DNA of 64,000 bases from JARRLC01 sp050290865 (lineage in GTDB: Bacteria; Pseudomonadota; Alphaproteobacteria; Rhizobiales; Rhodomicrobiaceae), in NCBI GenBank assembly GCA_050290865.1, contig JBNKIW010000006.1, positions 70,703 through 134,702 of the forward strand, read 5' to 3'. How positions within the stretch are numbered: the stretch's first letter is position 1; the number at the start of each line of letters is the position of its first letter. The notes below the pieces were generated by a model. The model ran no database searches. It was not told the origin of the DNA and was given only the letters and a program-made list of their open reading frames with translations. Both the position numbers and the translations under genes were made by a program. Below, in pieces: positions 9,272-17,568 of this stretch.

Positions 9272-9714
9272 AACTCACCGTCACCACGCCGCTGGCCATC
9301 GTCCTCGAAGTGGAGGACATCGCACATCTGCGCGCCGAGGACGAAACCGGCGCTTTCGGCATCCTGCCCGGTCATGCCGATTTTCTGACGGCGCTTGCCG
9401 TGTCGGTGGTGAGCTGGCGCGATGCCTGCGAGGCCGAGCATTACGTCGCGGTGCGCGGCGGCATTCTCCAGGTGCGCGACGGCAAATCCATCGCCATTGC
9501 CACGCGCGAGGCGGTTCCCGGCGACGACCTGCAATGGCTTGAGTCCGAGGTGCTGGCACGATTTCGCCGCGAGGCCGCCGAGGAAAAAGCCGCCCGCCAG
9601 GATGCGCAGCGCCTCTATCTCGCCGCGCTTCGCCAGATCTACCATTTGCTGCGGCCGGAATCGCCGCACCGCGGTCCGGGCACCGCAAGTCCGTTCGACG
9701 AGGCCGCGCGATGA
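9268..9714 (+). CDS. atpC: N-ATPase F1 epsilon subunit
   Basis: 148 aa. It overlaps atpD by 4 nt and atpQ by 4 nt, implying translational coupling. The N-terminal beta-sandwich reads MKLTVTTPLAIVLEVEDI, followed by GAFGILPGHADFLTALAVSV, which is the epsilon signature. The C-terminal half (ESEVLARFRREAAEEKAARQ) is helical as in epsilon. Epsilon couples the rotor to the catalytic head and can inhibit hydrolysis. Position two, straight after beta, fits the N-ATPase gene order. Confidence 0.92.
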   Translation: MKLTVTTPLAIVLEVEDIAHLRAEDETGAFGILPGHADFLTALAVSVVSWRDACEAEHYVAVRGGILQVRDGKSIAIATREAVPGDDLQWLESEVLARFRREAAEEKAARQDAQRLYLAALRQIYHLLRPESPHRGPGTASPFDEAAR

Positions 9715-9995
9715 ACGGCGAGCCCGACCACCCGGCCCGTCTCGACGAGGCGGTAAAGAAGCGGCGCGACCGCCGTTCCTTGTGGGAGCGCGAGGGCGAG
9801 CGGTCCATCGCCCGCAACATGGCGATGATCGGCGCGCTCGGCTGGGCCATCGTGACCCCGACGCTCATCGGCGTCTTCGCCGGACGCTGGCTCGACAGCA
9901 CGTTCGGCACGGGGATCTTCTGGACGCTGTCCCTGCTGGCGGCCGGGCTGGCGGCGGGGTGCGCAATGGCCTGGAAGAGGATACAGGGCGAATGA
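9711..9995 (+). CDS. atpQ: N-ATPase accessory membrane protein AtpQ (AtpI-like)
   Basis: 94 aa with a charged N-terminus (EAVKKRRDRRSLWERE), then two membrane helices, GALGWAIVTPTLIGVFAGRW and FWTLSLLAAGLAAGCAMAW. The 'GRWLD' turn between helices is typical of the AtpI/AtpQ family, thought to help assemble the c-ring. It overlaps atpC by 4 nt and atpR by 4 nt. The name follows from family pattern plus its fixed place between atpC and atpR. Confidence 0.88.
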   Translation: MNGEPDHPARLDEAVKKRRDRRSLWEREGERSIARNMAMIGALGWAIVTPTLIGVFAGRWLDSTFGTGIFWTLSLLAAGLAAGCAMAWKRIQGE

Positions 9996-10282
9996 CCGGC
10001 GATCTTTCGATGACAGTGCTGATAGCCGTGATCGCCGCCGCGCTGGCGGGGTTCGTGTTCGGTGCCGCCTATTTCCATGCGCTGCGAAGGACAGCCGATC
10101 TCGTTGGAGAGCGTCGCGGATGGCTTGGACCGGCGGCGCTCACCGTGGCGCGCATCGCGGGGGCGGTGATGCTGTTCACCCTCCTGGCGCGCCTCGGCGG
10201 CGCTCTGCCCTTGCTCGCCGGTTTCCTCGGCTTCGTGGCGGCGCGCGCCCGCGCCCTTCATTCCGCACGGAGGGCCGGCTGA
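9992..10282 (+). CDS. atpR: N-ATPase membrane protein AtpR
   Basis: 96 aa. The ATG at 9992 overlaps the atpQ stop (ATGA), and its own stop shares one base with the atpB start. There are three predicted membrane segments: VLIAVIAAALAGFVFGAAYF, ALTVARIAGAVMLFTLLARL and LPLLAGFLGFVAARARAL. AtpR is found only in N-ATPase operons, between atpQ and atpB; a role in c-ring assembly or ion access has been proposed, not proven. Much of the plus-strand reading frame upstream of 9992 is only a shadow of atpC and atpQ. Confidence 0.88.
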   Translation: MTGDLSMTVLIAVIAAALAGFVFGAAYFHALRRTADLVGERRGWLGPAALTVARIAGAVMLFTLLARLGGALPLLAGFLGFVAARARALHSARRAG

Positions 10283-10953
10283 TGGAACACACGCCGCTTT
10301 CCACCACCCTGCTGTTCAGCATCGGCCCCGTGCCCGTCACGCTGACGGTGGCCACCACCTGGGCCATCATGCTGGTCCTGGCGGCGGGCTCGTGGCTTAT
10401 CACGCGCCACCTCCAGCCCTGGCCCGGCAGAACGCAGGCGGCGCTGGAGATCGCGGTAGCCACCATCCTCCGCCAGATCGAGGACGTCACCGGCGCGGGA
10501 GGACGGACACTTCTGCCGCTCCTCGCCAGCCTTTTCATCTTCCTGGTGACCGCCAATCTCTCCGGCGTGCTGCCCGGCGCGCAGGCGCCCACCGCCCGGC
10601 TCGAAACCCCCGCCGCGCTGGCGTTCATCGTGTTCATGTCAGTGCACGTCTTCGGCATTCGCGCGCGCGGCCTCGCGGGCTATCTCGCCAGCTTCGCAAA
10701 ACCGAAGCTCATCATGCTGCCGCTCAATCTCCTCTCGGAGGTGACGCGCACCTTCTCGCTCATGGTGCGCCTGTTCGGGAATGTAATGAGCGGCGAGTTC
10801 GTCATCGCGCTCGTCCTGGCGCTGGCGGGGCTTTTCGTGCCGGTGCCGCTGATGGCGCTGGAAATCATGCTGGGCATCGTACAGGCCTATATCTTCACCG
10901 TGCTGGCCACCGTATTCATCGGCGCCGCCATCGGTGCGGAGGGAGAGGGGTAA
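10282..10953 (+). CDS. atpB: N-ATPase Fo subunit a
   Basis: 223 aa, ATG at 10282. It is a multi-helix membrane protein. The conserved segment LSEVTRTFSLMVRLFGNVMSGE contains the Arg (in SLMVRLFGN) that faces the ion-binding carboxylate of the c-ring. Other family text is FIFLVTANLSGVLPG and GIVQAYIFTVLATVFIG. Subunit a provides the ion half-channels. A plus-strand frame-shifted open frame (10392-11849) is only a shadow. Nine nt separate it from atpE. Confidence 0.93.
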   Translation: MEHTPLSTTLLFSIGPVPVTLTVATTWAIMLVLAAGSWLITRHLQPWPGRTQAALEIAVATILRQIEDVTGAGGRTLLPLLASLFIFLVTANLSGVLPGAQAPTARLETPAALAFIVFMSVHVFGIRARGLAGYLASFAKPKLIMLPLNLLSEVTRTFSLMVRLFGNVMSGEFVIALVLALAGLFVPVPLMALEIMLGIVQAYIFTVLATVFIGAAIGAEGEG

Positions 10954-10962
10954 GGAGGCATC

Positions 10963-11205
10963 ATGGACCCCAAGATCATCAGCATCATCGCCGCCGCCAT
11001 CGCCGTTTCGTTCGGCGCAATCGGCCCGGCGCTGGCCGAGGGACGCGCGGTCGCGGCGGCCATGGACGCCATCGCGCGCCAGCCGGAGGCGGCCAACACG
11101 CTGTCGCGCACGCTCTTCGTCGGCCTGGCGATGATCGAGACCATGGCGATCTATTGTCTGGTCATCGCCCTCGTGTTGATTTTCGCCAATCCTTACGTGC
11201 GCTAG
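10963..11205 (+). CDS. atpE: N-ATPase Fo subunit c
   Basis: 80 aa, start preceded by AAGGAGG. It is a hairpin of two helices. The ion site can be read directly: E26 in helix 1 (GPALAEGRA) and E59-T60 in helix 2 (AMIETMAIYC), with Y64 following. Two carboxylates are characteristic of N-ATPase c subunits, and the Glu-Thr/Tyr set resembles the Na+-coordinating set of sodium F-ATPases (there Gln, Glu-Ser, Tyr). The loop is ARQPEA, which contacts gamma/epsilon. Whether the ring carries Na+ or H+ cannot be settled from sequence. Confidence 0.95.
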   Translation: MDPKIISIIAAAIAVSFGAIGPALAEGRAVAAAMDAIARQPEAANTLSRTLFVGLAMIETMAIYCLVIALVLIFANPYVR

Positions 11206-11208
11206 ATC

Positions 11209-11967
11209 ATGCATTTCGACTGGTGGACATTCGCGCTGCAGACGGTGAATTTCGCCATCCTCGTGTGGCTCCTGCAGCGTTTTCTCTACAAGCCGGTGCT
11301 GACGCGGATCGACGCGCGGCGCGCGGCTCTCGACAAGGAGCGCGCCGAAATCCGCGCCGCGGAGGAGAAAGCCAAGGAGGCGCTGGCGGCGCTCGAAGCG
11401 GATCGGGCGGGCATCGCCGCGGAGCGGACCGACGTCCTCAGGGCCGCGACCGTCAAGGCGGAGGAATCCGCCGCGGCACGGCACGCCGAGGCCGAGCGCG
11501 AAGCCGACGCGCTCATGGACGAGACACGGGCGACGCTGGCGCAGGAGCGCGGCCGCGCGGAGATCGACACACACCGCAAAGCGCTCGACCTGGGGATGGA
11601 AATCGCCCGCCGTTTCCTCCGCGAAATCCCTGCGGAGATGCTCGTCGAGGCGTGGCTGCGCAAGATCGAGGCCTATCTCGCCAGTCTCCCGGCGGCCGAG
11701 CGCAACGAACTGGGAACCGAACTGAGCGGCGGCGCGGCGCTTCGGGTGGTCACCGCCGTGCCGCTCAGCGAAGCGACGGCGGCGGAGTGGCGGACGCGGC
11801 TCCACCACGCGCTTGGCGACGGGATCGCCATCGCTTTCGAAACCGATGACGCGCTGGTCGCGGGCGCCGAACTGCATTTCCCCTACGCGGTCCTGCGTTT
11901 CTCCTGGCGGAGCACTCTCGCGCACATGCGGACGGAGATCGAAAGCCATGCTGACGCTCGCCGATGA
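11209..11967 (+). CDS. atpF: N-ATPase Fo subunit b, extended with a delta-like C-terminus
   Basis: 252 aa, clearly longer than a usual b subunit (about 155-165 aa). Residues 1-30 (WWTFALQTVNFAILVWLLQR) are the membrane anchor. A long Ala/Glu/Arg-rich helix follows to about residue 150 and forms the peripheral stalk. From about residue 175 the sequence changes to LRVVTAVPLSEATAAEWRTR, then ITIAFETDD-like text and VAGAELHFPY, which resembles the C-terminal half of the delta subunit. The operon has no atpH gene, so this tail probably takes over the delta contact with alpha. It overlaps atpA by 20 nt. Confidence 0.92.
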   Translation: MHFDWWTFALQTVNFAILVWLLQRFLYKPVLTRIDARRAALDKERAEIRAAEEKAKEALAALEADRAGIAAERTDVLRAATVKAEESAAARHAEAEREADALMDETRATLAQERGRAEIDTHRKALDLGMEIARRFLREIPAEMLVEAWLRKIEAYLASLPAAERNELGTELSGGAALRVVTAVPLSEATAAEWRTRLHHALGDGIAIAFETDDALVAGAELHFPYAVLRFSWRSTLAHMRTEIESHADARR

Positions 11968-13504
11968 GCTGCACGACTGGGTGCGGGATGTGTGCCCCCA
12001 TATCGCCGGCCTCGCTCTGGCGCCGCAGCTCGAACATGTGGGCCGCGTGCAGCGCGCGGGCGACGGCGTGGCCGAGGTCACGGGGCTTCCGCATACGCGG
12101 CTGGACGAACTCCTCGTTTTCGAACATGGCGTTCGCGGTCTCGCGGTCGACCTCAGGGAGGACAGCATCGGCTGCGTGATACTCGGCGAGGCTTTCGCCG
12201 TGAAGGCTGGCAGCGTCGTGCGTGGCACCGGCGAAGTGGCGAGCGTGCCGGTCGGAGAGGCGCTGCTCGGACGTGTCGTCGATGCGCTGGGCGTGCCTCT
12301 GGACGGCGGCTCCCCCATCGACGCCACGTCATTCGCAGCCGTGGAGCAGCCCGCGCCGCCCATCGTCGACCGCGCGCTGGTCACGCGGCCGCTGCAAACG
12401 GGCGTGCTCGCCGTGGATGCCATGATCCCGCTCGGACGCGGCCAGCGCGAGTTGATCATCGGCGACCGCGAGACCGGCAAGACGGCCATCGCCGTGGACG
12501 CCATGATCAATCAGCGCGAAACCGGCGTCGTCTGCGTCTATGCGGCGATCGGGCAGAAGGCGTCCTCCACAGCGCAGGTGATCGACGCCGTCCGCCGCCA
12601 TGGCGCGCCCGAGCGCTGCCTGTTCGTCGTCGGCGAGGCGGACGCGGTCCCGGGCCTTCAGTGGCTTGCGCCCTACGCCGCCTGCACGATGGCGGAATAT
12701 TTCGTGGCGCGCGGGCGCGACGTGCTGCTGGTGATCGACGACCTGACGAAACACGCCGCGGTCTACCGCCAGATGTCGCTGCTCCTGCGCCGCCCGCCGG
12801 GGCGCGAAGCCTATCCCGGCGATATCTTTTATATCCATTCGCGTCTCCTGGAGCGCGCCGCGAAGCTGGCGCCCGAACGCGGCGGCGGCTCGCTGACCGC
12901 GCTGCCCATCGCCGAGACGCAGGCGGGCAATATCAGCGCCTACATCCCCACCAACCTGATTTCGATCACCGACGGCCAGATCTATCTCGACCCGCGCCTG
13001 TTCTACGAAAATCAGAAGCCCGCGATCGACATCGGCAAGAGCGTCTCGCGCGTCGGCGGCAAGGCGCAGGCGCCGGTGCTCAAGGCGCTCGCCGAATCCT
13101 TGCGGCTCGAATATGCGCAGTTCCTGGAACTTGAGGTGTTCACCCGCTTCGGCACGGTGGTGGACGAGCGCACCCGCCGCACAATCGAGCATGGGCGGCG
13201 TATCCGCGCCGTGCTGGGCCAGCGGCGGTTTGCGCCGCTCCCGCTCGGCGAGCAGGTGGCGCTGCTTCTGGCGCTCGCCGAAGGCATTCTCGACACGCTT
13301 CCGCTGGAGAGCGTCGAGGCATTCCGCGCCGCGCTCGGGGACTGGCTCGCCGCCAACGCGCCGGAGACGGCCGCGCTCCGCGACGATGCTGAGGCGCTCT
13401 CCGACGAGCTTCGCGCCATTTTGAAGGCAAGCCTGGAAGCGCTGGCCCGCTCGCTCGTCCCGGCTGCCAGGACGAGCCGGACCAGCGAAGGCGGCCCGCC
13501 GTGA
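11948..13504 (+). CDS. atpA: N-ATPase F1 alpha subunit
   Basis: 518 aa. The ATG at 11948 (MLTLADELHDWVRDV) lies inside the 3' end of atpF; an in-frame upstream start at 11813 reads through atpF in another frame and is rejected. Walker A is GDRETGKT, followed by VYAAIGQKASSTAQV, LLVIDDLTKHA and TNLISITDGQIYLD, all alpha-subunit signatures including the Arg-bearing SVSRVGGKAQ segment. Alpha supplies the non-catalytic sites of the hexamer. The N-terminus that binds delta in ordinary F-ATPases is short here, fitting the absence of a delta gene. Confidence 0.95.
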   Translation: MLTLADELHDWVRDVCPHIAGLALAPQLEHVGRVQRAGDGVAEVTGLPHTRLDELLVFEHGVRGLAVDLREDSIGCVILGEAFAVKAGSVVRGTGEVASVPVGEALLGRVVDALGVPLDGGSPIDATSFAAVEQPAPPIVDRALVTRPLQTGVLAVDAMIPLGRGQRELIIGDRETGKTAIAVDAMINQRETGVVCVYAAIGQKASSTAQVIDAVRRHGAPERCLFVVGEADAVPGLQWLAPYAACTMAEYFVARGRDVLLVIDDLTKHAAVYRQMSLLLRRPPGREAYPGDIFYIHSRLLERAAKLAPERGGGSLTALPIAETQAGNISAYIPTNLISITDGQIYLDPRLFYENQKPAIDIGKSVSRVGGKAQAPVLKALAESLRLEYAQFLELEVFTRFGTVVDERTRRTIEHGRRIRAVLGQRRFAPLPLGEQVALLLALAEGILDTLPLESVEAFRAALGDWLAANAPETAALRDDAEALSDELRAILKASLEALARSLVPAARTSRTSEGGPP

Positions 13505-14352
13505 CGCGCCTGGCCGAGATCGAGGCCCGCATCGGCAGCATGAGCGAATTGCTCAACATCGTCGGGGCCATGCGGTCGCTGGCGGGCATGCGCGTGCAGG
13601 AGTCCTTGCGGGCGCTACCCGGCATCCGGCGCTATGCGGAAACGGTGGCCGAAGGGATCGGCGAGACTCTGCCGCTCCTGGATGGAGACGCGCCTCCGTC
13701 CAGCCGGGAGCCGTCGAGGCTGGCGCTGGTGCTCTTCGCCGCCGAGCATGGCCTCGCCGGAGGTTTCAACGAGCGGCTTGTGGACGCCGCACAGACCCGG
13801 CTCGGCCCGCGCGACCGGCTTTTCGTGCTCGGCACTCGTGGCGCCGCTCTGGCGCTCGAACGCGGCCTGCCGCCCTGCTGGCATCATCCCATGGCCACGC
13901 GCGCCGCCGCGGTGCCGGATGCCGCGGAACGTCTGTCCACCGCCCTTTACCGCGACATCGGCGAGGAGCGTATCACGCGGGTGGAGGTCATCTGCTGCCG
14001 CTACCGCGAGGGCGGCGCGACGGCCATGGAGCGGTATCAGCTCCTGCCGCTGGATTCGGCGGCACTGAAAGCCGGCCAGCCGCGTCAGGCCCCCCTGTTC
14101 AATCTGGACGCCGCGGTCCTGCATGAAAGGCTGATCGCGGAGTATGTGTTCGCCAGTCTCGCCGAAGCCGCTACGGAAACCATCGCCAGCGAGAACGCCG
14201 CGCGTCTCGCGGCCATGACCGCCGCGCAGGATAACGTATCCAAAAAACTCGATACTCTGCAGGGGGACGCACGCCAGATGCGTCAATCGGAGATCACCTC
14301 CGAGATTCTCGAACTCGTCGCGGCGGCCAAGGCGCTCGGACAGGAGCAGTGA
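13501..14352 (+). CDS. atpG: N-ATPase F1 gamma subunit
   Basis: 283 aa from a GTG at 13501 whose bases overlap the atpA stop (GTGA). The ends form the rotor coiled coil: N-terminal LAEIEARIGSMSELLNIVGA and C-terminal MTAAQDNVSKKLDTL with EITSEILELVAAAKAL, where ITxEI-E-L is the gamma signature. The middle forms the Rossmann-like part (ALVLFAAEHGLAGGFNERLV, compare the usual 'SDRGLCGGFN'). It is the last gene of the operon; no clear terminator follows before 14500. Confidence 0.93.
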   Translation: MTRLAEIEARIGSMSELLNIVGAMRSLAGMRVQESLRALPGIRRYAETVAEGIGETLPLLDGDAPPSSREPSRLALVLFAAEHGLAGGFNERLVDAAQTRLGPRDRLFVLGTRGAALALERGLPPCWHHPMATRAAAVPDAAERLSTALYRDIGEERITRVEVICCRYREGGATAMERYQLLPLDSAALKAGQPRQAPLFNLDAAVLHERLIAEYVFASLAEAATETIASENAARLAAMTAAQDNVSKKLDTLQGDARQMRQSEITSEILELVAAAKALGQEQ

Positions 14353-14502
14353 CGGGCCGGGCGGGGGCTTATTCTGCATTCAGAAGATACGATTTGCTGT
14401 GGTCAGCGGCACATTGCGGACAAATCCATGCTTACAATACGTCCCCCGCACCCTACATTCATATCCGGCACACACACCAACCCGCTGGAGGAGCACAGCG
14501 CC

Positions 14503-15066
14503 ATGTCAACAACCACAATCACCATCCTCGGCGTCATCGCCGTGCTCGTGGTTTGGGTCGTCGTCATCTACAACGGCCTTGTCGCCATGCGCCAGCGCGT
14601 CAGCCAGGCCTTCGCCGATATCGACGTCCAGCTCAAGCAGCGCCATGATCTGGTCCCCAATCTAGTCGAGACCGTGAAGGGGTACGCCGCCCATGAGCGC
14701 GGCACGCTGGAGGAGGTCGTCAGGGCGCGCAACGCCGCCGTCGCGGCACACGGCCCCGCCGCGCAGGCTGCCGCGGAAGACATGCTGTCGGGCGCGCTGC
14801 GTCAGCTCTTCGCCCTGTCCGAGTCCTACCCCGACCTCAAGGCGAACACCAATTTCCAGCAGTTGCAGAGCGAACTCGCCGACCTGGAGAATAAGATCGC
14901 GGCGGCGCGGCGCTTCTTCAACAACGCCGTGCAGGAATACAACACCGGCATTCAGCAGTTTCCCGCCGTTCTGTTCGCTGCCTCCCTCGGGTTCGCCGCC
15001 CGCGAGTTCTTCGATGTCGGTGAAGAGCGCAAGGTGGTCGAGCAGGCCCCGCAGGTCAAGTTCTGA
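14503..15066 (+). CDS. LemA-family membrane protein
   Basis: 187 aa. ATG at 14503 with CTGGAGGAG upstream; the upstream frame start at 14428 lacks homology. One N-terminal membrane helix (ITILGVIAVLVVWVVVIYNG) is followed by the LemA pattern: DIDVQLKQRHDLVPNLVETV, KGYAAHERGTLEEVV, FQQLQSELADLENKIAAARR and FFNNAVQEYNTGIQQFPAVL. LemA proteins sit in the cytoplasmic membrane; function is poorly known. The gene directly precedes an M48 protease gene (39 nt), a common pairing. Confidence 0.92.
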   Translation: MSTTTITILGVIAVLVVWVVVIYNGLVAMRQRVSQAFADIDVQLKQRHDLVPNLVETVKGYAAHERGTLEEVVRARNAAVAAHGPAAQAAAEDMLSGALRQLFALSESYPDLKANTNFQQLQSELADLENKIAAARRFFNNAVQEYNTGIQQFPAVLFAASLGFAAREFFDVGEERKVVEQAPQVKF

Positions 15067-15105
15067 CCGGTCTTCGCACCGCCAGCCCCCAGCAGAGCCA
15101 TTGCC

Positions 15106-16191
15106 ATGGAAGCCGCCTACGGTCTTTACACACACATCCGCGCCAACCGGCGGCGCACGGTCTTCCTGCTGGCATGGCTGTTCTTCTTCGTCTATCTGAT
15201 GGTTTATGCAGGGGCGCTGACGGGCGAAGCGCTTTCGGAAAATGCGCCGCTGGACGTGCTGCTGCAGCGCGCGTGGTCCTCATTCCTCGCGGCGCTGCCC
15301 TGGGCGACGCTCGGCACGCTTGTGTGGATCCTCGTCGCCTACAAATTCCACCAGGGGATGATCGACGCGGTCACCGGCGGACAGGAGGTGACCCGCAAGG
15401 ACCAGCCTCGTCTTTACAACCTCATGGAAAATCTTTGCATTTCCCGAGGCATCCCGATGCCGAAGCTGAAAGTGATGCCGTCGGACGCCCTCAACGCTTT
15501 CGCCACAGGGCTCAATCCCAAACAATATTCGATCACCGTCACGACCGGCCTTCTCGACGCACTCGACGACCACGAGATCGAGGCCGTGTTGGGGCATGAA
15601 CTGACGCACATCCGCAACGGCGATGTACGGCTCATGGTGATCGCCGTCGTCATCGCGGGCGTCATCGCGTTTTTCGCCGAGCTGTTCTTCCGCACGATGT
15701 TCTATTCCGGATTCGGCAGCAGGAGCCGGCGGTCGAGCAGCAGCGAGCGCAAGGGCGGCGGGGCGGGCGCTGCGCTGGTAATCGCGGCTGTGCTGGTCGC
15801 GCTCGCCTGGCTCCTGTCGGTCATGCTCCGGCTGGCGCTGTCCCGCACCCGCGAGTTCCTCGCCGACGCCGGTTCGGTCGAATTGACGAAAAATCCCGAT
15901 GCGATGATTTCGGCGCTGCGCAAGATCGAGGGACGTGGCGAACTTGCCCGCGCGACTTCGGCCATCATGGAGATGTGCGTGGACAATCCGCGCCACGGCT
16001 TCTCCGATCTTTTCGCCACCCATCCCCCGGTTGACAAGCGCGTCGCGGCCTTGATCGAATTCGCGGGCGGGCACGATCCCGGCGTGATGGCGGTGCCGGG
16101 GCAGGACACGGACGGAACCGGGGAGGATGAGGGGAGCGATCGCCCGCAGCCCGGGCCCTGGGGCGCCACGCCTCCCGTGGAAGACAAATGA
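15106..16191 (+). CDS. M48-family membrane metalloprotease (HtpX-like)
   Basis: 361 aa. Two membrane helices sit near the N-terminus (about residues 20-40 and 60-80) and two more around and after the active site. The zinc motif is HELTH in VLGHELTHIRNGD, and the third ligand is the Glu of RTREFLADAGS. The CPKLKVMPSDALNAFATGL-like strand matches HtpX/M48. Such proteases degrade misfolded membrane proteins from the cytosolic face. A long Ser/Arg/Gly loop (SRSRRSSSSERKGGGAG) separates two helices, and the acidic C-terminal tail is variable. It pairs with the lemA-like gene upstream. Confidence 0.9.
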   Translation: MEAAYGLYTHIRANRRRTVFLLAWLFFFVYLMVYAGALTGEALSENAPLDVLLQRAWSSFLAALPWATLGTLVWILVAYKFHQGMIDAVTGGQEVTRKDQPRLYNLMENLCISRGIPMPKLKVMPSDALNAFATGLNPKQYSITVTTGLLDALDDHEIEAVLGHELTHIRNGDVRLMVIAVVIAGVIAFFAELFFRTMFYSGFGSRSRRSSSSERKGGGAGAALVIAAVLVALAWLLSVMLRLALSRTREFLADAGSVELTKNPDAMISALRKIEGRGELARATSAIMEMCVDNPRHGFSDLFATHPPVDKRVAALIEFAGGHDPGVMAVPGQDTDGTGEDEGSDRPQPGPWGATPPVEDK

Positions 16192-16250
16192 GCCTGCCGG
16201 AAGCGGCCGCAAGACCTGCCAATCTTTGTTCAGTTCTTGAAACAAAAAGC

Positions 16251-16285
16251 GAAAAAGCCAGCGCGAGCGGTACCCGGCCGGCTTT
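16251..16285 (-). terminator. Rho-independent terminator of rpmA
   Basis: On the minus strand a stem AAAGCCGGC pairs with GCTGGCTTT (one G-U) across a 14-nt loop and is followed at once by TTTTTCGCTTTTTG. It begins 28 nt past the rpmA stop, so it ends the rplU-rpmA transcript. Confidence 0.75.
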
Positions 16286-16312
16286 CGTGCGCGATAGAGA
16301 ATGTGCAACGCG

Positions 16313-16582
16313 TCAGGACGCGCTTTCCGCCGATGGCGTGACGGAGACGTAGACTTTGCCGCCGGCCCGCTTCTGGAACTTCACATTCCCCTCTTCGATA
16401 GCGAAGATGGTGTGATCCTTGCCCAGCCCCACACCGGTACCGGGATGCCACTTCGTCCCGCGCTGGCGCAGAATGATGTTGCCGGGAACGACGCGCTCAC
16501 CACCGAATTTTTTGACACCAAGCCGTTGGGCATTGGAGTCGCGGCCGTTACGCGAAGAGCCGCCTGCTTTTTTGTGTGCCAT
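16313..16582 (-). CDS. rpmA: 50S ribosomal protein L27
   Basis: 89 aa. The start MAHKKAGGSSRNGRDS and the body RLGVKKFGGERVVPGNIILRQRG are unmistakable L27. The short N-terminal tail reaches the peptidyl-transferase centre. It lies 18 nt downstream of rplU in the standard L21-L27 order. Confidence 0.98.
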   Translation of the reverse strand: MAHKKAGGSSRNGRDSNAQRLGVKKFGGERVVPGNIILRQRGTKWHPGTGVGLGKDHTIFAIEEGNVKFQKRAGGKVYVSVTPSAESAS

Positions 16583-16600
16583 TGACCAGATCCTTCAAGC

Positions 16601-17215
16601 TTACGCTTCGCTCTTACCCTGTTTCTTGGCGGGCTTCGCCTTGGCGGTGCCCTGCGCACCTTTCTCCGCGTTTTCCGCTTTCGGCTTCGCGGTCTTGGCC
16701 GCAGCCTTTGGGGCAGCTTCCTTCTGGGGCGCCGCTTCTTTCTTGGGTGCGGCTTCCTTCTTCGGGGCCGCCCCTTTCTTCGGCGCCTCGGCCTTTGCCG
16801 GGGCAGGATCAGCCGCTTTCGGCGCGGCCTCCGCCTTCTTCGGCGCAGCCGCCTTCGTCTCTTCCTTCAACGGCGCTGGCTTCAACCCCTTCGGCTTGGC
16901 GCCACCGGTCAGGATTTCGGTGATACGCACCGCGGTCAGGCTCTGGCGGTGGCCGTTCCGGCGCCGCGAATTTTTACGACGGCGCTTCTTGAAGATGATG
17001 ACCTTCTCACCGCGAAATTGGCGAACCACCTCGGCGCCAACCGCCGCACCTTCGATCAGCGGCGTGCCGATCTGCGGCTCACCCTCCCCGCCGATCAGCA
17101 GAACGTCGGTGAATTCCACGATTTCCCCGGCGTCGCCAGGGATCTTCTCGATATCCAGGATATCCTCGGGGGCAACTGTATATTGTTTGCCACCCGTGCG
17201 AATGACAGCGTACAT
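16601..17215 (-). CDS. rplU: 50S ribosomal protein L21 with long Ala/Lys/Pro tail
   Basis: 204 aa. Residues 1-104 are a normal L21 (MYAVIRTGGKQYTVAPEDIL to KKRRRKNSRRRNGHRQSLTA and VRITEILTG). Residues from about 105 form an extra tail of nearly 100 residues made of Ala, Lys, Pro and Glu in short near-repeats (PKKEAAPKKEAAP and similar), about doubling the usual length. L21 binds 23S rRNA. The tail is unstructured by composition; some Rhizobiales L21 proteins are known to be extended, but this is long. It heads the rplU-rpmA operon. Confidence 0.97.
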   Translation of the reverse strand: MYAVIRTGGKQYTVAPEDILDIEKIPGDAGEIVEFTDVLLIGGEGEPQIGTPLIEGAAVGAEVVRQFRGEKVIIFKKRRRKNSRRRNGHRQSLTAVRITEILTGGAKPKGLKPAPLKEETKAAAPKKAEAAPKAADPAPAKAEAPKKGAAPKKEAAPKKEAAPQKEAAPKAAAKTAKPKAENAEKGAQGTAKAKPAKKQGKSEA

Positions 17216-17484
17216 TGTTTCGGCCTTTTCTATCTCTGACGCGCCCTTCGGCGCCGCGAGCGCTCCTCGCGGACTTTGTTACTGCCGTACGAAATGATGG
17301 GGCCTGGGGCAGCGCATCTTGCGCGGGCGGAGCAATCCTCCGCCAGCGTAGCGCACTATAGGTATGCCCCGGATGCGTTGTCAATGGCCGAACTGGTACG
17401 CCCCGCGGGGAATCCTGACCCACTTGCTAGCTGAGCGCACACAGGATTTCTTAGCGGTTAAGCGTACTAGCAACTCATTGAATA

Positions 17485-17560
17485 TAGTACAGCTTTCCCG
17501 AGGCAAGTTCTCTTGCGCACGTGCGGCGAATGGGGTGCGAACTTGCCTCGGGCTGTACTA
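17485..17560. repeat. 76-bp imperfect palindrome (intergenic repeat)
   Basis: Arms 17485-17510 and 17539-17560 pair over 22 bp (TAGTACAGC...CCGAGGCAAGTTC against GAACTTGCCTCGGGCTGTAC), with a 4-nt bulge in the left arm and a 28-nt GC-rich centre. It ends 8 nt from the stop of the minus-strand gene at 17569. No U-run follows on either strand, so it is not a standard terminator. A similar palindrome lies at 52410-52477 and shares GAACTTG(C/G)CTCG and GGCTG. The rest of the 17216-17568 gap holds only the rplU leader. Confidence 0.65.
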
Positions 17561-17568
17561 GCCGGTGC

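Noticed and set aside
10392..11849. Plus-strand 485-aa open frame across atpB-atpE-atpF
   Set aside because: It runs through three real overlapping genes in another frame, and its product is Arg/Gly-rich noise.
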